From an uncultured Oscillospiraceae bacterium (lineage in GTDB: Bacteria > Bacillota > Clostridia > Oscillospirales > Ruminococcaceae), in contig CAJTTB010000011.1 of assembly GCA_910579175.1 (NCBI GenBank), forward strand, positions 14,222 through 78,221: a stretch of 64,000 nucleotides of DNA, read 5' to 3'. A program made the translations under genes and the position numbers. Within the stretch, counting starts at the first letter, position 1. Every line of letters begins with the position of its first letter. The notes below the pieces were generated by a model that worked only from the letters and a program-made list of their open reading frames with translations, did no database searches and was not told where the DNA came from. This document shows positions 17,466 to 26,303 of this stretch, one piece after another.

Positions 17466-19001
17466 GTGTTTGAGATCAAAATAGAAAAGAATTATCTTTG
17501 GTTCCCAGTAAAAAATAAAAATGCCTATGTAAAGATTCATATCTTTTCACAACAGCAAAAAATATATGAGTTGGATATTCAAGCAGCAGATGAATTTGAT
17601 TTTTATGCAGGATGGAACGTTACAGACTATATTGGAAAAACATTAACCTTTTCCGGGGAAATTCCACAAGCATGGTTTGCACAGATAAAACAAGAAAATC
17701 AAATGCCTGCTGGTAGTCAAAAACGCCCTAATATCCATTTTGCCGCACAGATAGGGTGGATTAACGATCCAAATGGTATGATTTATCACAACGGTATTTA
17801 CCACATGTACTTTCAGCATAATCCCTATGGAATTGAATGGGGAAATATGCACTGGGGACATGCTTATAGTACAGATCTATTTCATTGGAAACAAACAGAC
17901 GAGGTATTGTATCCCGATGATACAGGTACCATGTATTCGGGAAGTGCCATTACAGATGTCCAAAATGTCGCAGGTTTTGGCGCAAATACCATCTTATATT
18001 ATTATACCGCAGCGGCAATGCAAAACGATTGGGCAAAGGATAAAGATACAACTCAGCGCCTTGCCTACAGCACAGATAATGGAAAAACACTGATAAAATC
18101 AGATAAGTTTGTACTAGAACACATTATAGATGAAAACCGCGACCCAAAAGTATTTTACCACGCACAGAGCAATGGCTACATTATGGTTTTGTACTTGACT
18201 AAAAATGACTTTGCAATTTATCGCTCAGACAATTTATTAGAGTGGAAACAAATACAAAATTTAACCCTTCCAGAGGCTTGGGAATGTCCAGATTTGGTTT
18301 GTCTTACAGTGGATGGAAATCCAAAAAATCATCGTTGGATATTTTGGTCAGCAGATGGATTTTACTTCATTGGAGATTTTGATGGGTATTGCTTTACACC
18401 GACTTCTCAACGGCTATATGCATATGCCAATCGATTGGGCTATGCTGCACAGACTTATTCTGGAATACAAGACCGTGTGATCAGTCAAACTTGGCTTAGA
18501 ACAAAAAATCACAATGATACCTATACTGGTCTGATGGGGATTCCAGTAGAGCTTGGTATCAAAACAACCACACATGGAGAACGATTGACATTAACTCCTG
18601 TCCGCGAGTTAAAGAACTTCCGAAAAGAAAAGATTTGTCTTTCTGACCTGCAAAATGATAAGCTGATGACTGTCAATGATCAATCAGTAGAGCTCATTTT
18701 TGAATTTGAACAGGTACAGTCTGGCACAGCCGATTTGACTTTATTAGATGCTCAGTTACAAATTGATTTTGCAAATGGAACAGTTCGTTTTGCAGATGAC
18801 AGTTTCCATTTTTGTAATGATACATCACTATCTTTACATATTTATTTGGATTACGATGTCATTGAAATATTCGCTCAAGATGATACGATTTATTTTCCTT
18901 GTGAATATGATGGCAGCTTATCTGGAGATATTTTACTCGATTGTAAAGGCGATTGTCATTTACAGTCAGCCGAAATTTATATCTTAGATTCTAATCACTA
19001 A
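17466..19001 (+). CDS. Glycoside hydrolase family 32 (fructan/sucrose beta-fructosidase)
   Basis: This enzyme hydrolyses terminal beta-fructosyl bonds in sucrose, levan or inulin. It has the three GH32 motifs: WINDPNG with nucleophile Asp101, RDPK with Asp226, and ECPDL with acid/base Glu273. The N-terminal 85 residues form a short extra beta domain and the C-terminus is the usual beta-sandwich. It has no signal peptide, so it acts inside the cell on imported sugar. The start is GTG after GGGGGAT. Eighteen bases separate it from sucrose phosphorylase, so they form a sucrose/fructo-oligosaccharide operon. No transporter or regulator is adjacent. Confidence 0.9.
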   Translation: MFEIKIEKNYLWFPVKNKNAYVKIHIFSQQQKIYELDIQAADEFDFYAGWNVTDYIGKTLTFSGEIPQAWFAQIKQENQMPAGSQKRPNIHFAAQIGWINDPNGMIYHNGIYHMYFQHNPYGIEWGNMHWGHAYSTDLFHWKQTDEVLYPDDTGTMYSGSAITDVQNVAGFGANTILYYYTAAAMQNDWAKDKDTTQRLAYSTDNGKTLIKSDKFVLEHIIDENRDPKVFYHAQSNGYIMVLYLTKNDFAIYRSDNLLEWKQIQNLTLPEAWECPDLVCLTVDGNPKNHRWIFWSADGFYFIGDFDGYCFTPTSQRLYAYANRLGYAAQTYSGIQDRVISQTWLRTKNHNDTYTGLMGIPVELGIKTTTHGERLTLTPVRELKNFRKEKICLSDLQNDKLMTVNDQSVELIFEFEQVQSGTADLTLLDAQLQIDFANGTVRFADDSFHFCNDTSLSLHIYLDYDVIEIFAQDDTIYFPCEYDGSLSGDILLDCKGDCHLQSAEIYILDSNH

Positions 19002-19019
19002 TTTGAAAGGGGCACATTT

Positions 19020-20444
19020 ATGAAAAAGTTAGAAAACAAAATCATGTTGATCACCTATGCGGACAGTTTAGGCAACAATTTAAAACAGCTCAATGAAGTG
19101 CTTGACAAATATTATCAAAAGGCAATCGGTGGTGTTCACGTCTTACCGTTTTTTCCTTCCTCAGCCGACCGCGGATTCGCTCCTATGCGATATGATATGG
19201 TCGACCCATCCTTTGGAACCTTTGATGACCTAAAACAGATGAGCGAAAAATATTATTTGATGTATGATTTTATGATCAATCATATCTCTAAACAATCCCA
19301 ACAATTTCAGGATTTCCAACAGAAAAAAAATGAATCTAAATATCATGACTTCTTTATTCGATACAAGGATTTCTGGGAAGGTGGAGAGCCCACACAGCAA
19401 CAAGTGGACACCATTTATAAGAGAAAACCCAGAGCACCTTATATTGATGTGACCTTTGCAGATGGCAGTACAGAAAAGGTATGGTGTACCTTCTGCGAAG
19501 AACAAGTTGATATCAATATGGATTCTCAAGTGGCAAAGGATTTTATAAAAGACACTTTGATTTCTATGTGTAAAAATGGTGCTTCTATTATTCGGTTGGA
19601 CGCATTTGCCTATGCTGTAAAAAAACCAGATACCAATTGCTTTTTTATTGAACCAGATATTTGGAATCTATTGCATGAAATTGAAGATGTATTAGAGGAA
19701 TATCAAGTACAAATCCTTCCAGAAATTCATGAGCATTATACTATTCAGATGAAGATTGCACAGCAAAACTTTTGGATTTATGACTTTGCATTGCCAGTAT
19801 TGGTATTAAATGCACTTTATTCTGGAACAGGGGAGCACTTAAAAAACTGGTTGGATATGAGTCCTAAAAAACAATTTACTACATTAGATACACATGATGG
19901 CATTGGCATTGTTGATGTAAAAGACTTGATGAGCGATGAAGAAATCGACCAAACCAAAGAAAATATGTTTACCAAAGGCGCCAATGTAAAGAAAATTTAC
20001 AATACCGCCGCTTACAATAATCTGGATATTTATCAGGTCAATTGTACTTATTACTCTGCATTGGGCAATCGTGACCAGACCTATCTGTTGGCAAGAGCAA
20101 TTCAATTCTTTGCTCCAGGTATTCCGCAAGTCTATTATGTAGGCATGCTTGCTGGTGAAAATGATATCGAATTGTTGGAGCGTACCAAAGAAGGACGCAA
20201 TATCAATCGTCATTATTATACTTTAGAAGAGATTGATCATGAATTTGAACAACGCAAAATTGTACGCGATTTAAGAGACTTAATGGTATTTCGCAATGAA
20301 CATCCAGCATTTGCGCTAGAAGGGGATTGCATTACCGAAACACAGGGAAGTCATTTGAAAATTACCCGTCAATTTAAAGAACATCAAGCGGTTTTAGAAG
20401 CAGATTTAATCACTCATGAATTTACCATTACAGCAAGCAAATAA
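19020..20444 (+). CDS. gtfA: Sucrose phosphorylase (GH13 subfamily 18)
   Basis: It splits sucrose with phosphate to glucose 1-phosphate and fructose. The 474-residue protein lacks a signal peptide. It shows NKIMLITYADSLG at the start, GGVHVLPFFPSSADRGFAP, the nucleophile in RLDAFAYA (Asp194), the acid/base in PEIHEHY (Glu235) and TLDTHDGIG. Spacing of the catalytic residues matches characterised sucrose phosphorylases. It is the second gene of the operon, after the GH32 enzyme, with GAAAGGGGCAC as ribosome site. A glucosylglycerate or sucrose 6-phosphate phosphorylase is the main alternative. Confidence 0.9.
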   Translation: MKKLENKIMLITYADSLGNNLKQLNEVLDKYYQKAIGGVHVLPFFPSSADRGFAPMRYDMVDPSFGTFDDLKQMSEKYYLMYDFMINHISKQSQQFQDFQQKKNESKYHDFFIRYKDFWEGGEPTQQQVDTIYKRKPRAPYIDVTFADGSTEKVWCTFCEEQVDINMDSQVAKDFIKDTLISMCKNGASIIRLDAFAYAVKKPDTNCFFIEPDIWNLLHEIEDVLEEYQVQILPEIHEHYTIQMKIAQQNFWIYDFALPVLVLNALYSGTGEHLKNWLDMSPKKQFTTLDTHDGIGIVDVKDLMSDEEIDQTKENMFTKGANVKKIYNTAAYNNLDIYQVNCTYYSALGNRDQTYLLARAIQFFAPGIPQVYYVGMLAGENDIELLERTKEGRNINRHYYTLEEIDHEFEQRKIVRDLRDLMVFRNEHPAFALEGDCITETQGSHLKITRQFKEHQAVLEADLITHEFTITASK

Positions 20445-20466
20445 TAAAATGATATAAAAATAGATA

Positions 20467-20500
20467 GGGTGTACTGTAAACTTTAGTTTACAGTACACCC
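20467..20500. terminator. Terminator between gtfA and the Rpn gene
   Basis: A 16-bp perfect stem (GGGTGTACTGTAAACT and complement, 2-base loop) is followed by CATTATTTTT on the plus strand. It lies between convergent genes. Confidence 0.8.
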
Positions 20501-20525
20501 CATTATTTTTAACTATGAAAAAATT

Positions 20526-21416
20526 TTAATCTATTTGCGATGATTCATCTTTACAATAAGCCTCTGCTTTTTTTCTATCCAACTGGTAAGTTGTCATAAG
20601 TTGCTCTACAATTTTATCTTCGGGAATATGCAAACTCTTTAGACTGATAATCAACAGTTGAATTCCCTTTTTTAATCCTTTTTCAAGACCTTTTTCAAGA
20701 CCTTTCTCAAGACCTTTTTCAAGACCTTCTTCTCGTCCTTTTTTCAGTCCTTTTTGCCAATACTCTTCTCGTATTTCCTGTTCTCTCATCTGTAAAGTCA
20801 TATATTCTCTCCTCCATTCCCGATTTTCTTTTATCTGTTCCACCTTTTCTTCTATCTCTTGTACAAATGCGTTTTCGCTTTCTTCTCCATTTACATACTT
20901 TAAAAACGCTCTAATATTAATATCTTCTTCTTTTTCATATGCTTTGGTATTGAAAAATATCTTCTTTGCTCCATCTCCCAATTTTAACCTTCTGTCTTGT
21001 TCGCAATAATTTTCGAACCAATATTCTGCTCTTTCTTTTCCAAATGGGTCAAATGTACAGATAAATATCACATAACTCTCTTTTAATTTATGATAGCTTT
21101 CTCCCTTTTCTATTGTATTTAGATCTATCATTCCTTGATAGTATCGACTTCTCTTTCCTAAGTCTTTCTGATTAATTGTTTGCATCTCTACATTAAAAAC
21201 TCGATTTCCATCTTCTATGTAAACATCTAGTCGTACACTTTTTGCATCCACTGTGATGTCTACTGCCTTTTGCTCCTCTAGATATTTGATATCCTTAATT
21301 TTTATATGCAATAGTTTTTCTAATACTTTTTTACAGATCTTCTTATCTCTCATAACCTTTGCAAATAAAAAATCATCTTTGATTTGCAATTCTTCCCATG
21401 ATTTTGCAGTACTCAT
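20526..21416 (-). CDS. Rpn/YhgA-like PD-(D/E)XK nuclease family protein
   Basis: The 296-residue protein belongs to the recombination-promoting nuclease (putative transposase) family. It begins with an LQIKDDFLFAKVMRDKKICK segment. The nuclease core RLDVYIEDGNRVFNVEMQ shows the D...E-x-Q pattern. The tail contains a low-complexity run of GLEKGLEK repeats (DNA 20680-20735) that varies in copy number in such genes. Rpn proteins are single-gene DNA nucleases linked to recombination and phage defence. It stands alone. Confidence 0.85.
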   Translation of the reverse strand: MSTAKSWEELQIKDDFLFAKVMRDKKICKKVLEKLLHIKIKDIKYLEEQKAVDITVDAKSVRLDVYIEDGNRVFNVEMQTINQKDLGKRSRYYQGMIDLNTIEKGESYHKLKESYVIFICTFDPFGKERAEYWFENYCEQDRRLKLGDGAKKIFFNTKAYEKEEDINIRAFLKYVNGEESENAFVQEIEEKVEQIKENREWRREYMTLQMREQEIREEYWQKGLKKGREEGLEKGLEKGLEKGLEKGLKKGIQLLIISLKSLHIPEDKIVEQLMTTYQLDRKKAEAYCKDESSQID

Positions 21417-21753
21417 TTCTTAATCCCCTGCTTCTGTTATCATATCAATTTTTGGTTCTTTTTTCAATATTTTATCGTTTTTTGTCTTTCTTTTTGTAAT
21501 ATATTTCTGAATTTGCTCTTTATTAATTGTGCAGTAAAAACTCTTCTTTTCCAAAAAATAATACTTGCTAAATATCGCACGAAAATATGATAAAATTTAC
21601 CTCTTGGTCAATTGTGTATTTTCGGTATTTTGCCAGACTCCTACTGATATCTTTTGGACAACATTTTCAAATCTAAAACAATAACCTAGTTTGTAGTAAA
21701 CCGCTATTTGATCATAACAGATGATATCTATCCAGTATAGATTCCATACCTCG
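21417..21753. other. Intergenic region, no gene seen
   Basis: AT-rich sequence between the Rpn gene and the barstar gene. I see no open frame with a ribosome site, no strong hairpin and no recognisable promoter pair. Confidence 0.4.
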
Positions 21754-22056
21754 CTATTCAAATATTTCTATCTCAAGCTGTTCGCCATCTTCCGCACAAA
21801 GTTCTTGAAATTCCTTTAAAATCCCGTTCATTGTTTCAACAAATGGCTTAAGTTCCGTAGCTACAGTATCTTCACCATATATATTTATTTTATTTGCATC
21901 ACATTCGGTTCTCAGTAAATCCCAAAACGCATCCCAGTTTTGACCATAAAAATCAGGAAAATCAAAGGCATGTTTAATTCTTTGATGAAGTTCTCCCAAA
22001 TATTTGCATTTAGTTAAATCCAATGTAATAATTTTTTTTTCTTCCATTGTATACAT
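21754..22056 (-). CDS. Barstar-family RNase inhibitor (immunity protein)
   Basis: The 100-residue protein matches barstar. The inhibitory helix region contains FPDFYGQNWDAFWDLL, where barstar uses the equivalent Asp and Tyr residues to plug the RNase active site, and the C-terminus is acidic. It lies 7 bases downstream of the barnase-like gene on the same strand, the classic toxin-immunity order, and should neutralise that RNase in the cytoplasm. Confidence 0.92.
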   Translation of the reverse strand: MYTMEEKKIITLDLTKCKYLGELHQRIKHAFDFPDFYGQNWDAFWDLLRTECDANKINIYGEDTVATELKPFVETMNGILKEFQELCAEDGEQLEIEIFE

Positions 22057-22063
22057 TCTCCTT

Positions 22064-22660
22064 TTAAATTACTTCCAAAAATGTTTCATAATGATCATAA
22101 GTAACAAATAACAAACCATCGTTTGACCACAATAAGCGATGACCATTTCTCTTTCCACTATAATAATTAATATCAGCTTCATACCAAATCCGCCCGGGAA
22201 TTTGTGGTAAATGTCGGTTTTTATTCTGATAAATTCCCATTGTAACCATTTTCCCCGGTGCAAACTTTTGTGGAGATTTTCCTTTCCTCCATCCCAATTT
22301 TTCCAGTTCATCTGCCGTAATATAATACCTTGGTAAGATTGCAACATGTTTTATCCAGTAGTCCGCACCGTGTTGCCCATTCTTCATTGCCTGTCCTGCT
22401 TTTACCGCATCCATCGGTTTGATCCTACACCAGCAATAGGGGTGGAGAGGCGGTTTTTTTACTGGAGACTCGTTCATCTGATAAATTTTCCCATGAAAAG
22501 TTCGGCAATCTGGGCAGGTTTTCAAATCCAATTTGGTAATCCAATTTTTATAATTTTGACTTTTCTGTGTAGGTGGCGAATAGGAATCCGATCGATTTTT
22601 TATCAATATATAAGGTATATCCACTGAAACTATATACCCATACATCTTTTTTACGTACAT
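22064..22660 (-). CDS. Barnase-like ribonuclease toxin with Cys/His metal-binding MuF-type segment
   Basis: The C-terminal ~110 residues match barnase: GADYWIKHVAILPRYYITAD, LGW, APGK, then YEADINY, KRNGHR and DHYETF. Glu161, Arg171, Arg175 and His190 keep exactly the spacing of barnase Glu73, Arg83, Arg87 and His102, so catalysis should be intact. The N-terminal part has CPDCRTFHGKIY and PPLHPYCWCRI, the metal-binding pattern of phage MuF-like head proteins often fused to toxins. There is no signal peptide or long trafficking domain; at 198 residues it is probably a toxin tail module detached from its carrier. GGAGAAGTG lies 10 bases before the ATG. Confidence 0.88.
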   Translation of the reverse strand: MYVKKMYGYIVSVDIPYILIKNRSDSYSPPTQKSQNYKNWITKLDLKTCPDCRTFHGKIYQMNESPVKKPPLHPYCWCRIKPMDAVKAGQAMKNGQHGADYWIKHVAILPRYYITADELEKLGWRKGKSPQKFAPGKMVTMGIYQNKNRHLPQIPGRIWYEADINYYSGKRNGHRLLWSNDGLLFVTYDHYETFLEVI

Positions 22661-23065
22661 TTTAACACTTCTCCATTTTATAGTAAAGTTAAACCTCTCT
22701 TCACTAATAGGAGAAATTGAAGTAAAAGTTGTATTATTTTGTACAACTCCCCGAAAGTATTCACAAATTATTTACATTTAGATAGACGTCAATCTATTGC
22801 ACAAAAGATCTTGTAAACCCGTATGAAGACAAAAAATAGACCTGTCAATCAATCGATTTAGACAGAAGAGGAAAATAATTTTCATACCCACTCTACTATC
22901 AATACTTCATTCAACAAAAGAGTCCAAATGTGAATTATATCTAGATTCTTTTCTGGAGAGATAGCAACGATTTCTCTTACCCGAGTCCTTGATATGTTTT
23001 TGATTCACCCAAACAGTTCGCATAACATTATAAGACTTGTAAGTGCTCAAAGCATAGAATAAAAA
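22661..23065. other. Intergenic region with one copy of an imperfect repeat
   Basis: No gene is seen. The segment about 22873-22960 resembles 23840-23930 (ATTTTCATAC, ACTCTA, AAAGAGTC, then CTAGATTC or CCAGACTC). The two copies flank the decayed toxin/immunity genes. Confidence 0.4.
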
Positions 23066-23239
23066 CTAAATCGATCTTGACCACACTTTCACTTGAGTAA
23101 TCACATCTTGGAGTCGGTCATCAGTCCACTCAAATTCCACTTCACCACCATGATCTACACACCATTTAAATTCGCTAATTGTTTCAAAACGATCGTCTTC
23201 AAAGGAATCTACTGTGTTTATTACTGTGAATTTACTCAT
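23066..23239 (-). CDS. Small hypothetical protein, 57 aa, possibly an immunity fragment
   Basis: The frame has ATG at 23237-23239 and encodes an acidic, Trp-containing product (SEFKWCVDHGGEVEFEWTDD). I do not recognise the family. The frame is also open upstream and is continuous with the decayed toxin-like sequence, so it is either the 3' end of that gene or a small gene beside it. The ribosome site is weak. Confidence 0.4.
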   Translation of the reverse strand: MSKFTVINTVDSFEDDRFETISEFKWCVDHGGEVEFEWTDDRLQDVITQVKVWSRSI

Positions 23240-23640
23240 ATTGTACTCATTTCCTAGATAAAGTTTAAATTCAGGCGCACCATCTGGATAATTAATCGGA
23301 CCTTGCAGATCAGGATGACCTATAACAGTATTATGTGGTCATGTGGATTTGTATGTTTATCCTTACGTCTATGATAGCTAAAATGCCGTTCTTTTACTAC
23401 TCTACCGTCATCTCCTTTTCACCGTTTTATCATAAGTTTCCTTGATATCCTCAGGTTTACCCAAATATCTCTCATCGTCCAATTTTTTCGGCTTCTATTG
23501 ACCAACATAAGCACTGACAGAACCTTTTTCTATTATTTGAAATAAATCATCTGGTTGTACTATTGTCTTATATACAATTATAACTTTCTTATGATTTCTG
23601 GACAAGTTTTCATGGTCTTTATTTTGATATTTCCAGCTAC
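23240..23640 (-). pseudogene. Decayed polymorphic-toxin-like C-terminal region
   Basis: Protein-like segments lie in different frames. The order is VIIVYKTIVQPDDLFQIIEK, DDERYLGKPEDIKETYDKT, GRVVKERHFSYHRRKDKHTN, then HPDLQGPINYPDGAPEFKLY. They are broken by stop codons and frame changes. The His-rich pattern (KHTNPHDH) with PxGxP elements resembles polymorphic toxin or DUF tail domains. It is a gene relic beside an intact barnase/barstar pair. Confidence 0.55.
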
Positions 23641-24012
23641 TCAACTTATAATCTATATGGATAATATCCCCTTACGTTTCTAAGAATAGTTTGCTGTAAC
23701 AGATAATTTTAATGGGCTCAATCCGTTTAAATATTTCGTGATAATCCTTCAAAAAAATTCTTCTGATTAGCATGATTGTTGTGCTTCTGCACCATGTAAG
23801 TAGAAACCACAACTGTACTTTCTTTGGGAATTTCAAGAGAAAAACGATTTTCATACTTACTCTAATGTCAACAATTTGTTTAAAAAAAGAGTCTGAACAC
23901 AAATTGGATCCAGACTCCATCTGACAAAAAAGGAACAAACCAAACTTACAAGATTTTCGGTTTAAGACTAATTACCCATTGTAAATGATTAGAAACAGGT
24001 CAAATTATTTGA

Positions 24013-25038
24013 TTAACAATAGAATTCCATCGGATAGGCTAAATAAGAAATTTCATCTAATTCATCAACTGTTACCAAACCGGATGGCGCATTTAATACA
24101 CTTGGAATACGATTGACAATCGTCGCACATGTATGCTCAACTGTAGCAGGTTTGACTACATGGAATTCAGTATCTGGTTCTCCTATAATTTTCCAATCAC
24201 ACATATCACCATCATCGGGACCATATACCTTGCCTATACATTTGGTTTCAATGATTGGACCTTGGAATGTTTGGGTTTCTACAACAGCCGCCATTCCAAT
24301 ACATTCTCCCTTAGGAATTGTTCGTTGCATTGTAGAGGAGTAAACATCATCCTCTTTAAAATATGGAACACATTTCTGTGTCTGGCTTTTAATGGTAAGC
24401 CCAAGTTTTGCAGCAAGGCTTTCATTTGAATTCCATACATAACATGGCTCTATTGTTTCAGGATGTGCAATTTGATTTTCAAATTCTTCTGGGCTTAATC
24501 CTACCCCATGAGCTTTTGCCAAAGCCAGTCCATAATCCTCAACATTGTAGCTTACTGCCCCTTCGATCTTTTGAATACTATTACAACTTCCAGCAATCAT
24601 GCCAACCATGTTTATCCAGAAAGTATCTTCCATTCCGCTTCCTACAAATGTACAACCATGTTCTTTGGCAATTACATCAAGCGTATTGGCACGTACAGGA
24701 TCGGTTGTCCAACAATAGGTAGCTTCCTCACAAGTGGTGATGACATTGATTCCACGACTTAGACATTTCACATAATGTTCGTAACAGTCACTAACCAGAC
24801 TGAAAAGTGTAACAACTGCGATATCAGCATCAGTGTTGTCCAAAACTTCGTCAGCATTGTTGCTGATAATCACACCTGTTTTTACACCAAGCTCTGCAAA
24901 ATCACCAATATCCATACCAACTACTTCAGGATTGATATCGATTGCACCAACAATTTGAACGCCATGTTCATACATATATCGCAATGTATATTTGCTCATT
25001 TTTCCGCATCCATACTGAATCGCTTTAATTTTTTCCAT
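24013..25038 (-). CDS. 2,4-diaminopentanoate dehydrogenase-like NAD(P)-dependent oxidoreductase
   Basis: The 341-residue protein has an N-terminal Rossmann fold (IQYGCGKMSKYTLRYM, then GAIDINPEVVGMDIGDF). The C-terminal half belongs to the dihydrodipicolinate-reductase-like family that includes 2,4-diaminopentanoate dehydrogenase (NAD(P)H-dependent amine dehydrogenase) of clostridial ornithine fermentation. GSGMEDTFW and the long C-terminal domain support this. The other ornithine genes are not adjacent. It stands alone with AAGGAAAGAAGG upstream, so it may act on a different amino substrate. Confidence 0.75.
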   Translation of the reverse strand: MEKIKAIQYGCGKMSKYTLRYMYEHGVQIVGAIDINPEVVGMDIGDFAELGVKTGVIISNNADEVLDNTDADIAVVTLFSLVSDCYEHYVKCLSRGINVITTCEEATYCWTTDPVRANTLDVIAKEHGCTFVGSGMEDTFWINMVGMIAGSCNSIQKIEGAVSYNVEDYGLALAKAHGVGLSPEEFENQIAHPETIEPCYVWNSNESLAAKLGLTIKSQTQKCVPYFKEDDVYSSTMQRTIPKGECIGMAAVVETQTFQGPIIETKCIGKVYGPDDGDMCDWKIIGEPDTEFHVVKPATVEHTCATIVNRIPSVLNAPSGLVTVDELDEISYLAYPMEFYC

Positions 25039-25358
25039 AAATAATAACCTTCTTTCCTTAAATAGTGTCTATACAGCAAATAGCTACAAATTTTACTAAA
25101 AAATTTGTATTAAAATAATGATTTATTATTATTATACACCAAATTTTATAAAATGGCTATCTATTACTAAAAATTAACTATTTTGTTACAATTACCATAT
25201 TGTAAAAATTCACTGAGATTGTAGTATCCATTTTTTCAAATAACAACTATATCAATCTATAAGAAAAAAATAGATAAATTTTTCATCTTTATTCTATTTG
25301 GTATTGTATTAAAATTTTATGACGCTCCAATTCCAGTGAAAACTGCTTTTTAAACAAT
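25039..25358. other. AT-rich intergenic region
   Basis: No gene is seen between the dehydrogenase and the IS3 remnant. Several AT-rich stretches could hold promoters, but no clear hexamer pair stands out. Confidence 0.3.
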
Positions 25359-25387
25359 AAAAAACCTTGGTATTACCAAGGCTTTTT
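25359..25387. terminator. Hairpin terminator
   Basis: AAAA-A-CCTTGG-TATTA-CCAAGG-C-TTTTT forms a 6-bp GC-containing stem plus A/T pairs, with T-runs on both strands. It could stop minus-strand transcription leaving the biosynthetic operon. Confidence 0.6.
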
Positions 25388-26095
25388 GGAATATATCTTT
25401 TTGCATGGACTTTATATCTTTGGTGCCCGAAATTACTGGCATCCCTTGACTACACGAATCTCAGAACTTCACAAAAAAATTTTACAAAATCGATAGTACT
25501 TTTGATGGTAAATAAGACATTTTATTATATCTGCTTTAATATCGATTTGTTCTCCAGAAAAGTCATATCTTACGAAGTTTCAACCTCTAACAATACAACC
25601 CAGTCAAAAGAAGCCTTTAAACGGGCTTTTCAAGAACGAGATCGTCCGCAAAATTTGATTTTTCATTCTGATCAAGGCTCACAATATGTCTCTTATGAGT
25701 TCCGTCAATATCTTCGGAAAAACAAAGTAAAACAATCTTTTTCAGCACCTGGTTCTCCACACGATAATGCAGTAGCAGAGTCTTTCTTTGCCTGTATTAA
25801 AAAAGAAGAATTACATCGTCATGATTATCTCACTACAGAAGAACTAATACAACCAGTAGAGGAATACATTCACTTTTTTAATTATGAGCGACCTCATCAT
25901 CGGTTGAAAGCACGAACACCTGAACAAGTAGAAATAGATTATTACGCAAAAAAATTCGACAAATACATAATTACAATAATAAAAAACGAAGGTATATTTT
26001 GTACATTTCCAAAAAGAAACTACAAAAACCTACCTTTGTATCCAAATTCCTCTAAAAATACATTAAACCCCCGTTGTCTTGTGGCAGAATATTGA
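25367..26095 (+). pseudogene. IS3-family transposase fragment (IS150-like ORFB), 5' part lost
   Basis: The integrase core is clear: NIDLFSRKVISYEV, FHSDQGSQYVSYEFRQYL (second catalytic Asp) and SPHDNAVAESFFACIKKEEL (catalytic Glu). The family C-terminus FFNYERPHHRLKARTPEQVE is also present. The N-terminal half of ORFB, including the first catalytic Asp motif, is missing or scrambled, and ORFA is absent. The fragment ends next to a broken fabD gene of the opposite-strand cluster and probably marks the event that cut it off. Confidence 0.85.
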
Positions 26096-26134
26096 TTATT
26101 TACATAAAAAACTTTCGACTGAATGCTTGATCGA

Positions 26135-26293
26135 TCAAATCATACCTACTAAAATATACAGTACATAGCCCACAGATTTAGAGGCTATGTCATAAACAGA
26201 CTTTGCTTCTGAGAAAGAATTATAAATCCTTTATCCTATCCCTGTAAATTGAGATCCTTGCCCTCCAAATATCAATGCTGTTGTATTGTTCAC
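26135..26293 (-). pseudogene. fabD: Remnant of malonyl-CoA:ACP transacylase
   Basis: A GTG at 26291-26293 starts a frame reading NNTTALIFGGQGSQFTGIG. This is the N-terminus of FabD (GQGSQ motif). An in-frame TAA (26231-26233) then stands where homologues have Lys. After the TAA the same frame continues with FabD-like sequence (RIYNSFSEAKSVYDIASKSVGY) until TGA at 26135. The rest of the roughly 300-residue gene is gone, replaced by the IS3 fragment. It begins 10 bases after accA and shares its ribosome-site region, so it was part of the operon. Confidence 0.8.
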
Positions 26294-26303
26294 GCCATTT
26301 ATC

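Noticed and set aside
20680..20735. Short tandem repeats that might suggest a CRISPR array
   Set aside because: They are 12-15-bp coding repeats (GLEK) in the Rpn protein tail, without unique spacers.
23672..23938. 88-codon minus-strand frame
   Set aside because: Low-complexity hydrophobic translation, no ribosome site, and it overlaps the diverged intergenic repeat.
25367..26095. Complete, active insertion sequence
   Set aside because: The first catalytic Asp region and ORFA are missing and no paired terminal inverted repeats are visible.
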